A stretch of DNA of 64,000 bases from NCBI GenBank assembly GCA_010093685.1, contig MU006221.1:899491-963490 (forward strand). Direction: 5' to 3'. Shown in pieces: positions 11,203 to 22,941 of the stretch. This DNA comes from Ophiobolus disseminans (taxonomy: Eukaryota; Ascomycota; Dothideomycetes; Pleosporales; Phaeosphaeriaceae). Every line of letters begins with the position of its first letter. Within the stretch, counting starts at the first letter, position 1. The position numbers and the translations under genes were made by a program. The notes under the pieces were generated by a model. That model worked only from the letters and a program-made list of their open reading frames with translations. It was not told the origin of the DNA and ran no database searches.

Positions 11203-11661
11203 TGTGTTGTTGCTGTTGCTGGTGTGGTGTTGCGGGGCAGAGGTAGCTGGACGATGAGGCTCGCGCTTTATTATGTGAACGTGGGGCAGGGACAGGCAGC
11301 AAACACGACGCGTCATTTGGAGCTGCACAGCTACACAGCACATACAGACTGTACATTGGCATCACGTCCTACCTGTTTTGTCACAAAGGGAAGGCAACTC
11401 TTCCCGTCGGCTACTCAACCATCTTTGTTGGGCATTATTGCTCTGCATCACGCAGATGGGAAATCGTGCATTTGCGATAGCCATGAGTGCGCCTGTGTGC
11501 GAACAAAACCGCAAGAGAAAAGGTTCAGGTGTGGACAAGGACGATGGCTGCGTGTCATGGACGTGTTCGAGCTTCGGCGCGTTTGGTCTGTGCCTCGACC
11601 TCCAAGCTGAGATGCCCCGCGGTCCCCTGGTGGACCTGCATTTGACTCACGTGCTGGGACT
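11203..11661. promoter_or_regulatory. Divergent promoter between UCH and Arc1-like genes
   Basis: About 0.46 kb between two divergent starts; the true interval is 0.67 kb if translation of the Arc1-like gene begins at the internal ATG 11878. No specific motif could be assigned. Confidence 0.5.
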
Positions 11662-13311
11662 ATGCAGAAACACAGCGTCTCTTCAGCTGCGCCCGTCCTC
11701 CGCACCAGACCGCCCCAATTCTTACGCCCAAGCCTTGTTCAGCTCGCCAGGTCGACTAGCCCAGCCCACAGTCCCTTCAGACGTATAACAACAGCTGCAC
11801 CCGCCCTCACCACCGCCTTCTTCACCCCACTACAGCCCCTCGCCATAAACTTCTTCCAGCGGACCTTCCAGCCCACAATGTCAGGCTCAGCACTAGACGA
11901 GAGTCTGCGCACCTTCCTCAAGACCCACGCGCCCAATAACGCTGCCGACGAGACGGACGCCGTCAAGGCCTCCCAGGCGCTGTTCCCCGAAACCACCTAC
12001 ACTGACGCCGAAAAAGCTGAGCTGAACCAATGGCTCGTCACCGCCTCCCACATTGCCTCCGAGTCTGAGGACGCCGCAAAGTCAGCAAACCGCCTCTCAT
12101 CACTCAACACGCACCTCTCCAGTCGGACCACGGTCCTCGGCGCGAAGCCGTCCGCCGCAGATATTGCCCTCTACCAGAAGCTGGCGCCCGTCGTCTCCAA
12201 GTGGAGCGCAGAGGAGAGGACCGGCGAACAAGGATATCATCACATCGTCCGACATGTCGACTTCGTCCAGAACTCGCCTGTCTTTGGCCTGAAACTAGAC
12301 GACAAGGTCAACATTGATCTCGACAGTGTTGTCTTTAAGATCAAGCCTGTAGACGCAAAGGCCGAGAAGGAGCGCAAGAAGAAAGAGAAGGAAGCCGCTG
12401 CCGCTGCATCGGGCGCAACACCTACAACCTTGACCGGCGAGCAGGGCGCCGCTCAGGGCGGTCAAGGCGGAAAGAACAAGAAGGAGAAAGCCAAGGGCGT
12501 GGTGCAAGCAGCTGGCGAGGCTATCGCAGGCACAGTCACTGGCAAGCCAACTTCAAGTGGAGCGCCAGAGGGAGCACTGACCCAGAAGAAAGAGAAGAAG
12601 GAAAAGAAGGAGAAGCAGCCCAAGCCTCAGAAAGCGTATGTCTCACATGTCCCTCTCCTCATCCTGCATGCATAGCTAACAACTCCCAGCGCGCCAGTCG
12701 AGAAGCCCCTCTCCCCTGCCCTCATCGACCTTCGCGTCGGCCACATCCTCAAAGCCGAAACGCACCCCAACGCCGACTCCCTTTTCGTCTCCACCATCGC
12801 ATGCGGCGACGCCCCCGGCACAGACAACACCTCCGAGTACGAAGGCCAGGTCGTGCGCACCGTGTGCTCGGGTCTCAACGGCCTGATCCCCCTCGCCGAG
12901 ATGCAGAACCGCAAAATCGTCGCCGTATGCAACCTCAAGCCCGTGACCATGCGCGGCGTAAAGTCATGCGCCATGGTGCTCGCCGCCTCACCCAGAATCG
13001 CCGAGGGCGAAGACGCGCACAAGGGCCCCGTCGAGCTGGTCAACCCCCCTGAGGGCGCAAAGGCGGGAGAGCGCATCTACTTCGAGGGCTGGGAGGGCGA
13101 GCCAGAGGCCGTGCTTAACCCCAAGAAGAAGATCTGGGAGACGATTCAGCCGGGGTTCACCACTACGGATGGGCTCGAGGTGGGCTTCGATGTGGGCGTT
13201 GTTCCGCAGTTGGCGGGTGAAGGCGCGGACCAGAAGTCGGGTGTTGCGAAGTTGAGGACAAAGGAGGGGTTGTGTAGTATTGCGACACTCAAAGGTGCGC
13301 TTGTGCGATAG
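11662..13311 (+). CDS. ARC1: Arc1/AIMP1-like tRNA-binding aminoacyl-tRNA synthetase cofactor
   Basis: Cofactor that binds tRNA and helps deliver it to methionyl- and glutamyl-tRNA synthetases. Exons 11662-12635 and 12690-13311, joined by a GT-AG intron (GTATGT...CCCAG, branch CTAAC), give 531 residues. Order: an arginine-rich N-terminal leader (to about residue 70), a GST-like helical domain (from MSGSALDES to about residue 230), a Lys/Ala-rich hinge, and a C-terminal EMAPII-type OB fold starting LIDLRVGHILKAETHPNADS. Two starts are possible. ATG 11662 adds a leader that looks like a mitochondrial presequence; ATG 11878 gives the usual 459-residue cytosolic form and is probably the main start. 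Confidence 0.9.
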
Positions 13312-13601
13312 GGGATATGTTGCGTTGCGTAGTATTGAAGTCGTGCTTCGTGGGACCGATCGAGGGTGCATTGCATCGAAGACCTGCTGCTCAGCCTTGC
13401 TCAAGAGCATGAATAGACAAAATGCATAGAGTCCAAAGCCTTAACAAGGTGGTCATGAAAGATGAATACTGTTGTGTCGATGTGCGCATATATTTCCGTC
13501 CAAGTACATCGTGAAGTCTAGATCCCATGCACCGCTTCTGCAGTGTCCCGTTCCCGTATTTTCGCCTCACATCTACATTTCCCACATATAACCATAACTG
13601 T

Positions 13602-14845
13602 TCAAGCCTTCTTCAGCGCGTCCAAAAACTCCTTCGGTGGCTGCTGGTCATACCCCTCGGGGTTGTTCTCCGTCCACTTCCACAGATCCTTGCACGCATC
13701 CTCAAGCGTCAGCTCCGTCTTCCAGTTCAGCTCCTTATTCGCCAGCGTAGGATTGGCCGTGAGATCTAGGACATCGCCATCTCGTCTCGGCGCGACCTCG
13801 TACTTGAGATCGCGGCCCACAACATCGCGGAATGCCTTGATCATCTCGAACACGGTTGAGCCGCGCCCACTGCCCAGGTTCCACGCCTTGACACCCGGTT
13901 GCTGCTCGCGCAGGTAGTTGAGAGCCTGCAGATGGCCGCGCGCGAGGTCGAGCACGTGGATGTAGTCGCGGATGGCGGTGCCGTCTTTGGACTTGTAGTC
14001 GTCGCCGAAGACGAGCAGCTTCTCGCGCTTGCCGATGGCGACCTGTGCGAGGAGGGGGAGGAGATTGTATGGTACGCCGAGGGGGTTCTCGCCCATGATG
14101 CCGGAGGGGTGGGCACCTGAGGGGTTGAAGTATCGCAGCAGTGCGCCGTTCCACTTCTTGGCCTCCTCTGGCTTGCCTGCCTTGTTTGCCTTGTTGCGCT
14201 GTGCGGTGATGGTATCTTGGATGATGCTTTCAACCGTGGATTTTGTGCGGCCGTAGACGTTTGTGGGGCCGATGGGGCAGTGTTCGGGGATTGGGATCAT
14301 GTTGGGGATGCGCGTGGCGTCGCCGTAGACGGTTGCGGAGGAGGAGAAGACGATATTGGTGACATTATGCTTCACCATCGAGGAAAGGAGGGCGATAGAG
14401 CCGCCAACATTGACGCGGTAGTATGTGAGTGGGATTTCGCCAGACTCGCCAACAGCCTGTGAGGTTTGTTAGCAGCTTCTGTGCAGTGCACCAAGAGGAC
14501 TTACCTTGAGGGCAGCAAAGTGGATGACATTGTCGATGTCGGGGTTCTCAGCGAAGACCTTGTCCAACGCAGCCTCGTCTGTAATGTCGCATTGGTAGAA
14601 GGCAGGTCGCTTGCCGCAGATGAGCTCGATGCGATTGACGACTTCTTGTGACGAATTGTAGAGGTTGTCGACGATGACGACCTTGTAGTCTGCTTCAAGA
14701 AGGGCAAGAGCTGTGAAGGATCCAATGTAACCAGTGCCACTGTGGAAGGTCAGTCAACCTTTTACTTCAAAGTCGATCAGCTCAGCTATAACTGAGCTTG
14801 GTGGGGGAGGGTTTACCCTGCAACGAGGACGCTTCCGACGACCAT
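13602..14845 (-). CDS. GAL10: UDP-glucose 4-epimerase
   Basis: NAD-dependent epimerase interconverting UDP-glucose and UDP-galactose in the Leloir pathway. Exons 14845-14817, 14739-14505 and 14456-13602 give 372 residues. The first exon encodes only about ten residues; the Rossmann motif GGTGYIGS is created at the first junction. The catalytic Ser-Tyr-Lys set is present in SSSATVYG and YGRTKSTVE (Tyr156, Lys160). The substrate-binding segment RYFNPSGAHPSG and C-terminal LNWKTELTLEDACKD follow. All introns are GT-AG. There is no mutarotase domain, so this is the short stand-alone form rather than the yeast bifunctional protein. Confidence 0.95.
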
Positions 14846-16370
14846 GGTGAATATTTGTGCTTGAAAGTAGTTGAGACGTGCAGTCGGAGGGGCTACGAGG
14901 CTTTGTACTTGGTCTGGCGCTCAATTGATGGTTGCAGAGTTATAAAAAGTTGGGAACACGAGCTGGCAATGTCCCGCACTAGCAACACGGGAAGCTGCAA
15001 TGGGTGGGCGGCGGATAGTTCTCCATATCGAGACGACAGGGGTCCGATCTCATCCTGTCCATGGCGCACGCCCTTCATCGTGCAATAAGTATTGCTTTCA
15101 ATGTACCTGACAATGAACAAAGAAGCCTTTCGCGGTTTGGATGCAATGGAAACGGGAGGCGACATGTACACGGTTGAGGCATCGTCAGCAGCAATTCGTG
15201 TAGCTCAAGAGTAAATCTTGGCAGCCGATTTGTCCCAGGCGCGACGAAACATTGTTGTGTACCTGGAGACGAGATAGCAAATGAAGATACTAATCGTTAG
15301 CCGTACGCCAGGAACGCAAATCTGGCCATCTTTGCAACGCCACCAATTTTTTCCTTCTTCACACCCGGCGCACCTCTCCGTAGGGCTGCAGGTACATGTG
15401 GGAGGACGAACTCCTAGTTCAGGGTCCCGCCAGCTGTGGAGTTGGTACATGCATCATCCATGCATCCTCCAGCGAGCTGCCAGTGCATGTCTGAAATGCA
15501 ATAGCATCGTAGTCGACTGTTGCAGTCCTTGCACTATGAAAATCTTTTGTTCTCAAGTCGCCGTCATGTCACACACCGCCAGATTTGGTCGGTGCTCGCT
15601 AGCCGCAAGCGGCCTTGAAGAAAGCCAATGCGCTGTCCATACGCGCCTTCAGATGATCCAACTCAATATCCACGGCCACCGCGAACATCATCAACACACC
15701 TCGACCGCATCGCCCCGGAGTTTGGAAGATGGTCGCGGGTTACATCTGGAAGGATTCCGAGCGTCAAAGATTCCCCTGAGCCTGTACTTTTGCGCCGCGA
15801 AGTTCGACGCGTGAACCACGTGTTTACATACCGCATACGCCGTTAACAGCAGCTCCCTCCTCATACGCAAACCAATACCGCTAGAGAAGCATCATCAGTG
15901 ATTGAAGGGGTCAGAAATATATGCATACACCAAGACGAGTCTGATTTACGAGCGTAAGCCTATTTCTAATTCCGCATCCCTGTCTGTTGGTGTGAAGGCA
16001 CGCGTCTGCGCCGAACAACCTCCACACTCAACCATCCAGCTTCAACATCTTCACTTTCACCGCACAAAGGTTCTCGCCATTTACTGGCGCAGCGTCTCTC
16101 AGCCCCCGAATTCTGTCTTATTGTACTCGCTATTGTCGCCAAATTTGCGCAACTTTCTCCCTGCTGCTATTGTCAATCCCTGTCACTATCAACTCGCGGC
16201 AGCCCTCCGACCTCTCCTCAGAATGATCTACCTCGACCTCCGTTGCTTCTTCAAACTATCACTCACATTCTGAAAAACAGCAACACTCGCCGACTTTTCT
16301 CAGCACCCCCATTACAACTCTACACCCGCCTTCCAACCACCACTACTCACCTTCTTCTACGCCAATCGTC
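14846..16370. other. Long divergent intergenic region
   Basis: This 1.5 kb lies between the starts of the epimerase and SUN-protein genes. The last 300 bases before 16371 are pyrimidine-rich, as expected for a fungal 5' leader. The longest open frame (15281-15814, +) has no family resemblance and unlikely composition. Confidence 0.5.
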
Positions 16371-18695
16371 ATGTCGCGACTTGGTGGTAAGGACGCAACA
16401 CCTGCGACGCGCCGCTCTGCTCGCATCTCGCAAGCTGGTTCAGTCACAGGTCAGAGTATCGTCACGACCATGACTACCAACGGCACCAAGTCACGTAAGA
16501 GAGGACCCCTTGCTAAAGTCACAAGCCGGAAGTCCAACACCTACGGCTCAAGTGGCCGCGTTGGTGCTGCGGAGGCACTCACCCTTTCCGCCACCGGTTT
16601 CGCCCAAGCATTCCAGGATCAACGCGGTGGCGCTGTTGCTCGCGATGATGATGACGACGACGAAGAAGACGACGACGTCGACGAACTCGGTGCAGAGACA
16701 CCTCGTATGAGCGGTGCTCTCAACGGCTATCATCGCGGTGGCTCTGCCTCCCTTGAGCCTGAGAGCCCAGCTCAAGAAGCTCCCAGGATGTTATTCGAGG
16801 AGAGCGACGGCATCACCCCCAGTGAGAACGATTTCCCCATGTCTATAGGAGATACTTCAAAGTCTTTCGGTCCCGATCATGAAGCTGGCATGCTGGCACG
16901 CCCGTCACGCATGGTCCCTTCACGCATGGACCCTTCACGCTCCCCTTCGGAAAATCGCCACACACCTCTGTGGGAGAAGAACATGAGGCGCCGCCAACAA
17001 AATCACCCAAATCAAGGTCTTCCCGGTCCACCTCTCGCCGAGTATCAAGAAGAGGAAGAAGTTGAGGTCGAGGTTCAGGCCGAAGTTCAAGTTGTCGCAG
17101 AGGAGCGTCGCACTCGGCCCGCTCCAGCTTCCCCTGCAAGGAAGGCTGCCATTGGCCAGCCGGCTAACGGCGTGATTTCAAGTGAACAAGAGCACATCCG
17201 ACGTGAAGGTCCACCCGCGCCTCGTGGCAGGTCTCGGCAAGCGCCTGCCCAGCGCCTCGACGATCCTCAAGTTGTCGATGAGTGGCACGGCAATGTCGAG
17301 CCGGACGTCAAGGATGAAAACGAATGGAACTGGAAGAAGTACATCACGACCGCGTTCTGGTGTATACTCGCCTTCCTTGTGGCTTCGCAAGCGCTACGGT
17401 CTATTATGTCCTCGAAATTCCCTGAGTCAGGTCCGACTATGGCTTCAGCCGTGGCCTCGCGTGTGGCATACCAGTGGGATAGACTCGCCAATTTCATTCA
17501 GCCCCCCGGTGGCAAGACTGAACAACAAGAGGTGGACGCTTTCAGGGCCGGTGACGACAACATCATGTGGAACCGGCTATACAAACTGAACAATAAATTT
17601 GATGCAGAAATTAACAGCTTGAACAATACCATCAAGGAGTTCAAGCACGAGCTACCGGAGTTCATGATCGTTCGTCGTCATGCAGACGGTCGACGCGAGA
17701 TTACCGACGACTTTTGGCATGCATTGATCGGGAAAGCTCACTCCAAGGGAAGCGACCCCGTCTGGATCGACTACTTGAAGAGCAACGAGCAGAAGCTTCG
17801 TGACTTCTTCGGCAAATCTTTTGACGTCGACGGCGCGAGTCATTGGCCTGAGGCAGTGTCGCGCCAGGAGTTCGTCGATACCATGAGTGTTCACTACAAG
17901 AGCATTGCCGCCCAAGTCGACGAAAAGATCTCTGATGCCATCAAAGGCCAAGCAGCTCAGATCAAGTCGATCGCTCAAGCAGAAGTGAGGCAAGCCACGG
18001 TCGACTCGATTCGCCTGCGGGCCCTCGCCGAGAGCAACCTTGTCGCCAACTACGAGCTCACTTACCGCAAAACGAACTACTTCTCATCTGGTCTTGGTGC
18101 CCACATCGTGCCTACACTTACCTCTGCAACCTTTTTGGACAATCCACGCTGGTATTCGAGGCTTGCTCGAAGGGTAGCACTTGTTCCTCTCCGCAATCCG
18201 CCGAAGTCTGCCATGGAGAAATGGGAAGAGCCTGGTGACTGTTGGTGTGCGGCGCCTAATCCATCCATGAAAGGCCAGTCACAACTTGCTGTCTCTCTGG
18301 CCAGCAGCATCTTTCCAGAACAGGTGACCATCGAGCATTTGCCAAAGGATATGATGCCTGGCAAGAAGATCACCAACGCGCCACGGACCCTCGAGTTTTG
18401 GGTTGAGACGGACCAGCCGGCTCAGTATCAGTATGCACACCGCGAAGGTGTCTGCGGCTCGGGCCCGGCGGGCTGGACCTGCCTGGGTTCGTTCACGTAC
18501 AACATCCACGCCAGCAACCACCAGCAGACTTTCGACCTTGATGCGCAGACCTCAGTGCCCATCACCAAGGCAATGGTGAGGGTCACCTCCAACTGGGGTG
18601 CTGACCACACCTGCCTGTACAGGGTGCGTCTGCACGGCAGAGATGCCGTTGCAGAGCACCAGTACAACGTTCGGTTGAACGACCCTGCCGAGTAG
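16371..18695 (+). CDS. SUN-domain nuclear envelope protein (Sad1-like)
   Basis: Inner nuclear membrane protein of the LINC complex, linking chromatin or the spindle pole body to the envelope. Single exon, 774 residues. The N-terminal nucleoplasmic part is basic and then acidic (poly-Asp/Glu near residue 90). It contains a small repeat of PSRM-type units near residues 178-190, written in the DNA at 16898-16945. One membrane segment, FWCILAFLVASQAL, lies near residues 326-340. A coiled segment NNKFDAEINSLNNTIKEF precedes the C-terminal SUN domain (about 570-765), with CWCAAP, RTLEFWVETD and WTCLGSFTYN. Same strand as MCM6. Confidence 0.9.
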   Translation: MSRLGGKDATPATRRSARISQAGSVTGQSIVTTMTTNGTKSRKRGPLAKVTSRKSNTYGSSGRVGAAEALTLSATGFAQAFQDQRGGAVARDDDDDDEEDDDVDELGAETPRMSGALNGYHRGGSASLEPESPAQEAPRMLFEESDGITPSENDFPMSIGDTSKSFGPDHEAGMLARPSRMVPSRMDPSRSPSENRHTPLWEKNMRRRQQNHPNQGLPGPPLAEYQEEEEVEVEVQAEVQVVAEERRTRPAPASPARKAAIGQPANGVISSEQEHIRREGPPAPRGRSRQAPAQRLDDPQVVDEWHGNVEPDVKDENEWNWKKYITTAFWCILAFLVASQALRSIMSSKFPESGPTMASAVASRVAYQWDRLANFIQPPGGKTEQQEVDAFRAGDDNIMWNRLYKLNNKFDAEINSLNNTIKEFKHELPEFMIVRRHADGRREITDDFWHALIGKAHSKGSDPVWIDYLKSNEQKLRDFFGKSFDVDGASHWPEAVSRQEFVDTMSVHYKSIAAQVDEKISDAIKGQAAQIKSIAQAEVRQATVDSIRLRALAESNLVANYELTYRKTNYFSSGLGAHIVPTLTSATFLDNPRWYSRLARRVALVPLRNPPKSAMEKWEEPGDCWCAAPNPSMKGQSQLAVSLASSIFPEQVTIEHLPKDMMPGKKITNAPRTLEFWVETDQPAQYQYAHREGVCGSGPAGWTCLGSFTYNIHASNHQQTFDLDAQTSVPITKAMVRVTSNWGADHTCLYRVRLHGRDAVAEHQYNVRLNDPAE

Positions 18696-19147
18696 TTGCT
18701 GGTGGTGGGCGGAGGTGGTAGAGCATTGGGCGGCGTTTTTGTATGCTCTTTGAACTGACGAGTTGTCTCTTTTCTTTTCGGATGGTCTGGATAGCCATAT
18801 ACCCATCTCATTGTAGCCATTGTAGCCATTGTAGCCTTAACAAGTTTGACAAATGCATACCTGATAGATACTTCTGATGACTGCATTGACGTATGCACCA
18901 TCTCTCTCTACTTCCAGCGTACTTGAGATACTTGTGGTCTCTCGAACACCTTGTCAATCGGCCCATGATAGTGTACTGACGGTCTTGTCGATGGCCTTAA
19001 TTATGGTGGCTTTTGGCAGAAAATGCACGGACCAGCACTTCTTTCCCAATTCGGCCAGCGCGACCGCGTCTCGCGTGTTGACAGCCCCCGCGCCAAACTC
19101 CTCCCTATACATCCCCGCATACAACACCACATACGGAAACATAGACA
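18696..19147. other. Intergenic region between SUN and MCM6 genes
   Basis: About 0.45 kb. It contains three tandem copies of CATTGTAGC at 18809-18835 in the presumed 3' untranslated region of the SUN gene; otherwise nothing recognisable. Confidence 0.6.
18809..18835. repeat. Tandem repeat, 3 x 9 bases
   Basis: Three perfect consecutive copies of CATTGTAGC, about 115 bases after the SUN-gene stop. Probably a slippage tract. Confidence 0.9.
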
Positions 19148-22123
19148 ATGTCGTCCCTACTAGATGCCGTTCTCAATTCGGACGCAGCACCCACACCCTC
19201 CAGCGATGCGGGCAACCCTAGACGCCCGCATCAAATGCGGTCTTCCTCTGCGCGGCCTCGAGGACCTCCTTCCGAGAGCGCGGGCGCCAACAGCGATGTC
19301 GAGGGATTTGCAGATGACGAGGTCGTCGGTGCGCGGATGCCAGGCAGGCGGGCCAATGCGCCCCGCACAGATGTACCGAGGGTCGTAGACGTGACGGGAG
19401 AGACGCTGTCTCTTCGCTTCCAGGAGTTTCTGGAGACGTGAGTTGTGCATACACACTATTGCGGGCTATACTGACGGATTTCAGCTTTACAGAAGAGATA
19501 CCGTCGTCGGCACTACCAGCATCGAGCGTCCAAACAACGGACAAGTATTATATCGCGCAGATCCGGGGCATGAGGCTCTATGGGCTCTCCACTTTGTACG
19601 TCGACTTCACGCACATCGACAGCCACGAAGACGGCATTCTCGCCAAGGCCATCGCCAGCGAGTACTACCGCTTCCTCCCGTATATGATTCGCGGCCTCCA
19701 CAACCTCATCGCAAAGTATGAGCCCAAGTACTTCCGCCAGCATCGCCAGCCCGCTTCGACCGCCTCGGTAACAGCCACCTCAAATGCGGGCAATGGCACG
19801 AGCCAGAACGACAGCCTCAATGAGAAGACGTCGAATCAGCAGACAGACAAGCTGTTTACACTAGCATTCTACAACCTGCCCCTCGTCTCCCGCATTCGCC
19901 AGCTACGTACAACATCCATCGGCCAGCTGCTGTCTATATCAGGTACTGCTACTCGCACGTCCGAAGTACGACCAGAATTATCCATGGCCACCTTCATCTG
20001 CGAGGCCTGTAACACCGTGGTACCCAACATTGAGCAGACCTTCAAGTACACGGAGCCGACGCAATGTCCAAACACCACATGTATGAACAGGGAGGGCTGG
20101 CGACTCGATATCCGACAATCAACCTTTGTCGATTGGCAGAAGGTCCGCATCCAGGAAAACAGCTCCGAGATTCCGACGGGAAGTATGCCTCGTACAATGG
20201 ACGTCATTCTGAGGGGAGAGATGGTCGATCGGGCAAAGGCTGGAGAGAAGTGCATCTTCACAGGCACTGTCATCGTCATTCCCGACGTTAGCCAGTTCCG
20301 CGTGCCTGGTGTACGGCCACAAGCCATGAGAGATACTTCAAATGCTAGTCGTGGCAACGAAGCAGGTGGTACTGGTGTCAGTGGTCTGAAAGCCCTCGGT
20401 GTGCGCGACCTCACCTACCGAATGTCTTTCCTTGCGTGCATGCTGTCGCCAGACCACTCCACCCCAGGACAGACAGCGAACCATCATCTGACTGGGCAGG
20501 CTAGCAACATCCTCGCGTCCCTCGGTCAAGGCCAGATCGAGTCGAATGCGACAAGTGGCGAAGAAGCACAGGAAGAGTACCTCGGCACCTTGACTGCTTC
20601 AGAGATTCAGGATCTGAAGGACATGGTTCACAAGCCGAACATCTTCATGCGACTAGTCGACTCGATTGCGCCTATGGTCTACGGTCATCAGGTGATCAAG
20701 AAAGGCCTCCTACTCCAGCTCATGAGTGGTGTGTCCAAAGAGACACCCGAAGGCATGGCTTTGCGTGGTGATATCAACATCTGCATTGTTGGCGATCCTT
20801 CTACCTCCAAGTCTCAGTTTCTCAAGTACATTTGCAGCTTTTTACCTCGTGCCGTTTACACCTCGGGCAAGGCGTCATCCGCAGCCGGTTTGACGGCAGC
20901 TGTGGTTAAGGATGAAGAGACTGGCGAGTTCACTATCGAAGCCGGAGCGCTCATGCTCGCAGACAACGGTATCTGCGCCATTGACGAGTTTGACAAGATG
21001 GACATTGCCGATCAAGTTGCCATCCACGAAGCTATGGAACAGCAGACAATCTCTATCGCCAAAGCAGGGATTCAGGCCACACTCAACGCCCGCACTTCGA
21101 TCCTTGCAGCAGCCAACCCAGTCGGTGGTCGCTACAACCGCAAGACTACATTGCGCGCCAACGTCAATATGTCAGCACCCATCATGTCTCGTTTCGATCT
21201 TTTTTTCGTAGTTTTAGACGAATGTGATGAGGCCGTGGACCGCCATCTGGCTGAACACATTGTCAGCATCCACAAAGATCGCGACGATGCGGTCACACCA
21301 GAATTCAGCACCGAGCAGCTACAACGGTACATTCGCTTCGCGCGGACATTCCGGCCCGAGTTTACAGACGAGGCGAGAGAAACACTGGTTGAGAAGTACA
21401 AGGAACTACGAGCGGACGATGCGCAAGGTGGCATTGGACGCAACAGCTACCGTATCACAGTCCGACAACTAGAGAGCATGATTCGTCTCTCGGAAGCCAT
21501 TGCAAAGGCCAATTGTGTCAGCGACATCACTCCCGAGTTCGTCAAGGAAGCATACAACCTCCTCCGCCAGTCCATTATCTCTGTCGAAAAGGACGACGTT
21601 GAAGTTGAAGACGAAGATGACGAGGCTGTTCTCGCAGCTGCCGCGGCCGCCGAAGGAGAGAACGGGGATGCGGCAATGGATGATGAACAGCAAGAAGCTT
21701 CAAGAGACCGGACAGCCACGCCCGCAGTTGCGCCACGCGAAAAGACCAAGATCACGCACGACAAGTATGTCGCGATGCGCAACATGTTTGTCAAGCGTGT
21801 CAATGAAGACCAAGAGGAGACTCAAGATGGCGTCGAAGAGGAAGAGTTGTTGATTTGGTACCTCGAGCAGAAGGAGGGAGAACTTTATACACAGGAGGAC
21901 ATGGAGGCGGAGCGGGCGCTTGCGAAGAAGGTGCTCAAGAAGGTCGTCAAGGTATGTTGTGTTAAACTCACGTCGACTGCACAGGTGTGCTAACACATGC
22001 TAGGAACAATACCTCATGTTCATCCGTGGTGAAGGTCTTACCGACGACCAAGGCCAGTCTGAGTCGAGCGGTAAGGTCATGTATGTTTTGCATCCTAACT
22101 GTCCCATCGAGGATATCGCGTGA
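19148..22123 (+). CDS. MCM6: MCM6, subunit of the replicative MCM2-7 helicase
   Basis: AAA+ helicase subunit of the pre-replicative complex. Exons 19148-19437, 19485-21951 and 22004-22123 give 958 residues. Order: acidic/basic N-terminal tail; N-terminal domain with YYIAQIRGMRLYGLSTLYVD; zinc ribbon CEAC...CPNTTC near residue 268; Walker A GDPSTSKSQFL (from 533); Walker B CAIDEFDKM (near 594); arginine finger SRFDLF (near 664). VRDLTYRMSFLA and AVYTSGKASSAAGLTAAVV are typical of MCM6 rather than other MCMs. The last short exon supplies the conserved C-terminal VMYVLHPN. Both introns are about 50 nt and GT-AG. Confidence 0.95.
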
Positions 22124-22941
22124 GCATGAACGACGACATGATGAGTGGGAATGATGCATTGATGAGCACTACGTTTTTGTTGCAAGCCCTGGCTGGGCGT
22201 TTGAATACGCGCATAGCATCTGATTTGGGCCTGGTGTCTGGATACTTAGTAGATAGTTTCGAATGATATACCCAACATTTTGCTCCAAGCCAGTCCTGTT
22301 GCACGTATTCATGCTACCAAGTCTAAAGCTATTCTATTCAACGCCGAGTCTGTAACCACCTCACAAACCGGACTGGGTTGAGAGGACTTTGCTTCGTGTT
22401 TGTCTGCCTACTCTTTCTCTAATGATTCCGATTACTCGAAAATACTTCGAGGAGATACCCCGCGAAGGAAATCACGCTTCTCCGAAAAGTCGTTCACCAA
22501 CCTCAGAAGACTTGTCGTAAGATTCTCCCTGGGTGAAGATGGGGCAACCACCAGATGTTGCAATTATTCATTTCCTATCCCAAAAGCCTAGCCTGTATGG
22601 ACTCACGGGGATGTGATTAGATAGTGTTTTGCGGTCTAAAGTTGTGAGGATAGACAGGCGTCGTGGTGCGCGGGTGGGCGGTGCGGGAATTGAAAATGTA
22701 CCATGCATAATGCCGATGCTTTGTCCATGCAATCTCAACCATCAATCCAGTCATTCACTCATGGAAATTCTACTGAGCGATAGATATATCGACATTGTCC
22801 CAACCAGGTAACTGGTTGTGTTAAAGTAAGTATATACAAAAAACTTTCAATCACGCGCCCATCTCCCTCTCCCCCAACACCACAACCACCAACCCCACTC
22901 CCCCACCACCGCACCCAAGTTCCCTCTCCCCGTACCATCGC
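22124..22941. other. Intergenic region between MCM6 and xylanase genes
   Basis: About 0.8 kb between two convergent genes. It contains a further copy of the dispersed repeat at 22585-22660 and a cytosine-rich stretch at 22856-22930 near the xylanase 3' end. No gene is seen. Confidence 0.55.
22585..22660. repeat. Dispersed inverted repeat, copy 3
   Basis: GCCTGTATGGACTCACGGGG (22591-22610) faces GTTGTGAGGATAGACAGGC on the other arm, whose reverse complement begins GCCTGTCTATCCTCACAAC. The right arm is the closest match to the arms at 983-1010 and 6613-6640. Confidence 0.5.

Noticed and set aside
15281..15814. Plus-strand open frame of 177 codons upstream of the SUN gene
   Set aside because: No domain, signal peptide or splice context; lies in a probable promoter.
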